Source of the DNA: Burkholderiales bacterium
GTDB lineage: Bacteria > Pseudomonadota > Gammaproteobacteria > Burkholderiales > Burkholderiaceae_C
Length of the DNA: 64,000 nucleotides
Assembly (NCBI GenBank): GCA_016191525.1
Contig: JACPOK010000033.1
Span: forward strand, 124,001 to 188,000
Direction of reading: 5' to 3'
A program made the translations under genes and the position numbers. The notes beneath the pieces are model-generated. The model saw only the letters and a program-made list of their open reading frames with translations, searched no databases and was not told the DNA's origin. Shown piece by piece: positions 60,066-64,000 of the stretch. Each line of letters starts with the position of its first letter. Within the stretch, counting starts at the first letter, position 1.

Positions 60066-61150
60066 TGGAGCCCCTTTGTTTTGCGCGCATCCAGTATCAG
60101 CCGCACCAGCTCGCCGAACTGGCGCTTGTTGACGTCGTTGCCGCGCACGTCGGTGTTGACGCGGTGGACGATGACGGTGTCGTACGCCGGGATCACCAAA
60201 ATGTAGTGGCCGCCCGCGCCCTGGGCCGAATAGCTGCCGGCGGGCAGGTTTACAAACGGCAGGTGCCGGGCGTTGATCGCCACCCACCACATGTAGCCGT
60301 AGCCGCCGTCATAGCCCACGTCTGAATACGGCTGCACGCTTGCGCGCACCCAGGCGGCAGGCACCAGCTGCCGGCCGCCCCAGTTGCCTTCGCGCAAAAA
60401 CAGCAGGCCAAAGCGCGCCAGGTCGCGCGCCGTCATGCGCAGCGGGTAGGCGGGGTGCGTGGAAGCGCCGCCCTTGAAATATTCGCCGTCGGACGTGCGG
60501 AAGTCCTGCATCTGCAGCGGCTGGGCAAGCTTTTCGTTGAAGGCGGTGAAGATGCCGCGGCCGGTCTGCTTTTCGTAGATGGTGCCCAGCGCGTTGAAGT
60601 CCCAGTTGTTGTAGTACCAGAAGGTGCCCGGCGCGTGGCTGCCGCGCGCCGGCCGTGCCGCGGCCATGCCCGGCGTTTCGTACAGGGCCGGGTGGTAGAT
60701 GCCAGAGCGGGCCTTGAGCAGGTCGTGCACGGTGGCCCGCTTCTCGGCGGGCGTCAGGGCGGGTTCGTTGTCGTCGATGCCCAGCTCGGCCAGGGTCAGG
60801 TTCAGCCGCATTTCGCGTTGTTCAACGGCGATGCCCACCAGCGCGCTGAGCAGGCTCTTGCGCATCGAATGCAGGTTGTAGCGCTGGGCCACCTGCCCCC
60901 ACTCGTCCACCACCTTGCCGCCCGAAACGATCACCACCGCGGCGGTGTCTATCGTCTTCGAATACGCCTGCGCGGCCCGCAGCTTGTCGCTGGACCAGCC
61001 CGCGGCTTCAGGCGATGCGGCCCTGCCCCATTCCTTGCCGGGCACGGGGCCGGCGGCAAAGGCGAAGGGCTGCGCCAGCAGCAGGGTGAGCAGCAAGGCC
61101 CGCAGCAGCCAGCGCAAGGAGGTGGAATGGTTTGCCTGGGATGCGGCCAT
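60062..61150 (-). CDS. Beta-lactamase family serine hydrolase (class C-like)
   Basis: Protein of 362 residues with a signal peptide (RALLLTLLLAQPFAFA). SxxK is SMRKS (HSMRKSLLSALVG), the tyrosine motif is YYNNWDFN, and the C-terminal YGYMWWV is typical. It resembles the neighbouring hydrolase at 58860 in order of motifs, suggesting an old tandem duplication, and is translationally coupled to it. ATG 61150 is chosen to give the signal peptide. Confidence 0.85.
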   Translation of the reverse strand: MAASQANHSTSLRWLLRALLLTLLLAQPFAFAAGPVPGKEWGRAASPEAAGWSSDKLRAAQAYSKTIDTAAVVIVSGGKVVDEWGQVAQRYNLHSMRKSLLSALVGIAVEQREMRLNLTLAELGIDDNEPALTPAEKRATVHDLLKARSGIYHPALYETPGMAAARPARGSHAPGTFWYYNNWDFNALGTIYEKQTGRGIFTAFNEKLAQPLQMQDFRTSDGEYFKGGASTHPAYPLRMTARDLARFGLLFLREGNWGGRQLVPAAWVRASVQPYSDVGYDGGYGYMWWVAINARHLPFVNLPAGSYSAQGAGGHYILVIPAYDTVIVHRVNTDVRGNDVNKRQFGELVRLILDARKTKGLQ

Positions 61151-61185
61151 GGTCAGCAAAGCGGATGCCGCGCCAGCATAGCGCC

Positions 61186-62598
61186 TTATCTGCGAGGCAC
61201 GCTCACATACCGTTGCGTCGCCTCCTCCACCAGCTTGTCGCGCGGCAGCAGCTTGCTGCCACCTGTCCACAACTCCACCGCCTTGCCTTTGCTGTCGCGT
61301 ACCAGCCGCATGTGCTGGCCCGGGCTGTTGTACGCCGATGTCTTGACAAACGCCGCCCTGTCCTTGCCGGTGACTTCACAGACGGTGCTGTTGGCGTCCA
61401 TGGGCGGCAGCATGGCGGGCGAAACCAGGTAGAGCACCTTGCCCACGGGCACCACGTCGGTCGCGCCCCAGATAGACCACCAGCGGCCGGCCCAGGCCGC
61501 CTCGCGCTTGCCCGGCGCGCCGTGGGCCTTGAACGTTTCCAGGATGCTTTCGATCCCGTCGGCCCACGCCCACGACAGGCCGTCGATGGCGTTGCACAGC
61601 ACGGTGATGGTGTAGCCCGACGCGGCGAAGCGCGCCGTGCGCGAGACAAAGCCCTGCAGGCTGCCCGTGTGGCCGAACCATTCGCGCGGGCCAGGCGCGC
61701 TGGCCATGGTGCCCAGGCCGTAGTGCGATTCCAGGTTGTTGTACGGGTCGCGCCAGCGGCGCTGCGCCATGTCGCGGCGGCTCGCGGGGGACAGGATGCT
61801 GTCCTTGCTGTCCGGCGCCAGCTGCGAGAAAAAACGCGCCACGTCGGCCGCGGTGGCGACAAAGCCGCCCGCCGGCGTAATGGCATTGCACGGCGCGTCG
61901 CACGGGATCAGCAGGCGCTGCCCGAACGGGAACTCCATGCTGTGGCCAACCGCCACCCTGGCGGATTTGGGCACCAGCGGCATGTCGGGCGTGGTTTCCT
62001 TCAGGCCCGCGGGCTGCAGCACGTTGCGGGTCATCCAGGCGCTGTAGTCCGTGCCTGTCACTTCCTCGATCAGCAGGCCCAGCAGGCCGTAGCCGTGGTT
62101 GGAGTATTTGAGCTGCACGCCCGGCTCCATCGGCTGCCTGCGTGCCAGGTCGGCGCGCAGTTCCTCGCGCGAGAACCACGGCCTGCGGTCCATGAACTGG
62201 CCGCTGTCGTCCCCGTCGCGGATGACGCCAGCGCCGTGCGATAGCAATTCACCCACGCGTGCCCTGGCCAGGTCTTTGTGCAAGCCACTCACGTGGCGGC
62301 CGATGGGGTCGTCCAGGCCCAGCTTGCCCTGCTCGCGCAGCAGCATCACGCCCGCGGCCGTAAAGGCCTTGGAATGCGACGCGATGCGCAGGCGGTGGCG
62401 CGGCGTCATGGCCTGGCCGGTGCGCAGGTTGGCTGCGCCGAAGGCCATCTCCGCCACCAGCTTGCCCCCCTGCGCGATGGCTATCGAGCAGCCGGGCTGG
62501 CGGTAGCGCTCCACCTGGAAGTCCATCCACCGGGCCACGTACTGAAGTGCGGCGTCCAGCCATGCGGGGTGGGCTGGCTTGCTTTTGTTGTGCGCCAT
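61186..62598 (-). CDS. Beta-lactamase family serine hydrolase (class C-like, long form)
   Basis: Protein of 470 residues without a signal peptide. SxxK is SHSKAF (IASHSKAFTAAGVMLL) and the tyrosine motif is YSNHGYGLLG; HTGS (WFGHTGSLQGF) takes the place of KTG. A C-terminal extension of about 110 residues follows the hydrolase domain. It lies 35 bp upstream of the next hydrolase gene on the same strand. The third member of a run of three, but clearly more distant from the other two. Confidence 0.85.
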   Translation of the reverse strand: MAHNKSKPAHPAWLDAALQYVARWMDFQVERYRQPGCSIAIAQGGKLVAEMAFGAANLRTGQAMTPRHRLRIASHSKAFTAAGVMLLREQGKLGLDDPIGRHVSGLHKDLARARVGELLSHGAGVIRDGDDSGQFMDRRPWFSREELRADLARRQPMEPGVQLKYSNHGYGLLGLLIEEVTGTDYSAWMTRNVLQPAGLKETTPDMPLVPKSARVAVGHSMEFPFGQRLLIPCDAPCNAITPAGGFVATAADVARFFSQLAPDSKDSILSPASRRDMAQRRWRDPYNNLESHYGLGTMASAPGPREWFGHTGSLQGFVSRTARFAASGYTITVLCNAIDGLSWAWADGIESILETFKAHGAPGKREAAWAGRWWSIWGATDVVPVGKVLYLVSPAMLPPMDANSTVCEVTGKDRAAFVKTSAYNSPGQHMRLVRDSKGKAVELWTGGSKLLPRDKLVEEATQRYVSVPRR

Positions 62599-62639
62599 TG
62601 CATACTCCGTCTCTGAAGGGGACGGGAGTTTACCTGTTG

Positions 62640-63935
62640 CTAACGCAAGGCCCTGGCGTGCGCAGAGGCCAGCTTGCGAAAGGCCGCCGAAATCCGGCTG
62701 TCGGCGGCAACGGTTTTCCAGTAGGCATGGGCCAGCAGGCGCGCGGCCGGCCACTCACGCAGCACCTGTACCGGCGGTGCGATGGCGCCCGGCTCGAATT
62801 CACGCACGACCAGCTCACCTGCGGTGGGCGCGTAGACCATGGGCAGCATGTCGTACGCCGGGGCCAGCGCCCAGTCGCCCTGCCCGTCGATCAGGAGCGA
62901 GATGTTTCCGTAGTGCCTGTCCGTATTGCCGATCAGGATGCCGAAAGCTTCCAGGAAACGCAGGCGGTCGGCATCGCTGTCGGTCAGCAGGTTGCGCGAT
63001 GCCATGCGCCCGGCCGTATTGCCCCAGTTGTCGATCTTGCCCACGTATTCGCTGTCATAGGCCATCAGCGACACCATGCCGACGCGGCCCTTGGCCGTGC
63101 GGTCAAAACGCACCACTTCAAGAAAGACACGCCCTTCACCTTGCGTGATGCGCGACTGCGCGGCGGGCACGCCTGCCCCGGCGAGCGTTTCCAGAGCCAG
63201 GTGCTCGCAAACCAGCAAATCTCGCCAGCGCTGGTCGGCGGCCGCATGGCCTGCCGGGCTGAACTTGACGATGACCGGGCGGCCCTTGTGCACGGTGCAG
63301 AACTTGGGCTGGTCGCCGCCGGCCGACGAACCGGGCATGCCTTGCAGGGCGGCCTCGGCCAGGCGCGGGTAATGAGCCTGCGCGGTCTGCTTCGGGTGAA
63401 GCGCCTGCAGGCGTTCGAACGATGGGGCGCCAATGACCAGGTTGCCCGGCAAGTCTTCGCCGGCCAGGCACAGCGCCCGCAGCACATCGTCGTCGCTCCA
63501 GTGGTCGGGGTTGGGGGCCAGCCCCAGGGCGGCATGTGTGTGCGCAAAGGTACGGCCGATGAAACCTTGCGGGCGCATGTCGGCCAGGAACCAGGGAAGG
63601 CCGTCGTGCAGGGCACTGGGCCCGGCCTCCTCGTCAATCCAGAAGCGTCCACCGGCCACCGGAACCATTTCCGCAAACGGGCTGGGCCGGCCAGTCTCGT
63701 CGATCTTGACGATGGGAATGATGGTGCTGGGCCCCACCCCTTCCACGGCGCGTGGCAGCAGATAGGCCTGCGCCCGGCCGCGGCCGATTCGCAAGACCTG
63801 GCCGGCCTCCAGCAGCGGCGCCAAGGCACGTGAAACCGTGGCCTGGCTGGCGCCCAAAGCGGACTGCAACTGCGCGCTGGTGGCGACACCGGCGGTTTGC
63901 AGGGCTTTCAGCAGGAAGGCAGGTTCGACGACCAT
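62640..63935 (-). CDS. HipA-family serine/threonine kinase with N-terminal winged helix (YjjJ-like)
   Basis: Protein of 431 residues. Residues about 8-60 form a winged helix (SAQLQSALGASQATVSRALAPLLEAG); the rest is a HipA-type kinase with the glycine-rich loop SSAGGDQPKF, the phosphate-binding lysine in VIVKFSPAG, the catalytic segment GNTDRHYGNISLLI and the metal aspartate in APAYDMLPM. No HipB antitoxin gene is adjacent; as in E. coli YjjJ, the DNA-binding part is fused. A palindrome directly upstream of the ATG suggests autoregulation. Target unknown. Confidence 0.85.
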   Translation of the reverse strand: MVVEPAFLLKALQTAGVATSAQLQSALGASQATVSRALAPLLEAGQVLRIGRGRAQAYLLPRAVEGVGPSTIIPIVKIDETGRPSPFAEMVPVAGGRFWIDEEAGPSALHDGLPWFLADMRPQGFIGRTFAHTHAALGLAPNPDHWSDDDVLRALCLAGEDLPGNLVIGAPSFERLQALHPKQTAQAHYPRLAEAALQGMPGSSAGGDQPKFCTVHKGRPVIVKFSPAGHAAADQRWRDLLVCEHLALETLAGAGVPAAQSRITQGEGRVFLEVVRFDRTAKGRVGMVSLMAYDSEYVGKIDNWGNTAGRMASRNLLTDSDADRLRFLEAFGILIGNTDRHYGNISLLIDGQGDWALAPAYDMLPMVYAPTAGELVVREFEPGAIAPPVQVLREWPAARLLAHAYWKTVAADSRISAAFRKLASAHARALR

Positions 63936-63991
63936 AGGTGAATAGAAGATTTTCTTCTATTTTACCTATATATGCATAGAATGTGAATAGA
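63936..63991. promoter_or_regulatory. AT-rich operator/promoter region of the HipA-family gene
   Basis: Directly before the ATG lies a perfect inverted repeat, AATAGAAGA and TCTTCTATT with a 3-base centre (63941-63961), flanked by AGGT and ACCT. The half-site GTGAATAGA at 63939-63947 recurs as a direct repeat at 63983-63991. The region is strongly AT-rich against its surroundings. It fits binding by the winged helix of the adjacent protein and possible negative autoregulation. Confidence 0.6.
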
Positions 63992-64000
63992 TAAATGAAT

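Noticed and set aside
62243..62290. Possible further copy of the 54-bp element (GATAGC and GCGTGCC) in the third hydrolase gene
   Set aside because: The encoded residues (VGELLSHGAG) are conserved in the hydrolase family, so the likeness is coincidental.
58860..62598. Antibiotic-resistance beta-lactamases
   Set aside because: They share the fold and SxxK motif but lack the set of class A, C or D residues needed to claim beta-lactam hydrolysis; most proteins of this type are esterases or peptidases.

Overview
The window looks like a chromosomal segment of a high-GC betaproteobacterium of the order Burkholderiales, most likely family Comamonadaceae. The basis is gene order (smc-zipA-ligA, dapC-dapD-pilU-dapE-prmB, purD-yebC, hemF-nadD-rsfS-rlmH-maf-rng), protein sequences typical of that group, and families of short palindromic repeats that I associate with it. 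No genus is assigned.

Layout. 1-6641 (minus): smc, zipA, ligA. 6790-8836: a DUF72 protein and two lipoproteins. 8995-17935 (plus): the lysine/diaminopimelate genes dapC, dapD and dapE with a PilU-type ATPase between them, then prmB, a PLP-dependent sulfur amino acid enzyme, an ABC-F ATPase and a small membrane-associated protein, several joined by ATGA overlaps. 17946-19275 (minus): small poorly characterised genes and one frameshifted gene. 19419-19494: tRNA-Lys. 19511-24084 (minus): tcdA, a YeeE/YedE transporter, and cpoB, pal and tolB of the Tol-Pal envelope system. 24103-32987: a lipopolysaccharide/surface polysaccharide cluster (glycosyltransferases, O-antigen ligase, msbA, polysaccharide deacetylase) with an RTX-type calcium-binding protein. 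32998-40308 (minus): rng, maf, a small GIY-YIG protein, rlmH, rsfS, nadD, hemF, purD and yebC. 40378-42855: a HerA-like ATPase and a protein with a RelA/SpoT-like pattern. 42931-50116: a pyrimidine salvage/catabolism set (URC1-type GTP cyclohydrolase II, URC4/DUF1688, upp, cytosine deaminase-like amidohydrolase) interrupted by a TPR protein and a HupE/UreJ protein. 50220-51336: small genes and a decayed copy of the deaminase gene.

51432-57911 (minus) is a clearly foreign, lower-GC, four-gene unit: an MmeI-like N6-adenine methyltransferase, a BrnT-type toxin without a visible BrnA, a DEFH-box helicase and a GIY-YIG (T5orf172-type) nuclease. The last three overlap one another. It looks like a split restriction-modification or defence system and is the best candidate for an undescribed system here. 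58046-63935 returns to host-like composition: a KTSC-domain protein, a small lipoprotein, three consecutive beta-lactamase-family serine hydrolases and a HipA-type kinase fused to a winged helix with a palindromic operator upstream.

The second notable theme is repeats. A dispersed element of about 54 bp (GCTAY-N7-RTAGC, a middle part, then a GC-rich arm ending in GGCC-TTTT) occurs at least eight times. Six copies lie in frame inside or at the start of protein genes (ligA, dapE, the ABC-F gene, the YeeE gene, nadD, urc4). Three further palindrome families lie between genes, and two of these contribute coding ends to neighbouring genes.
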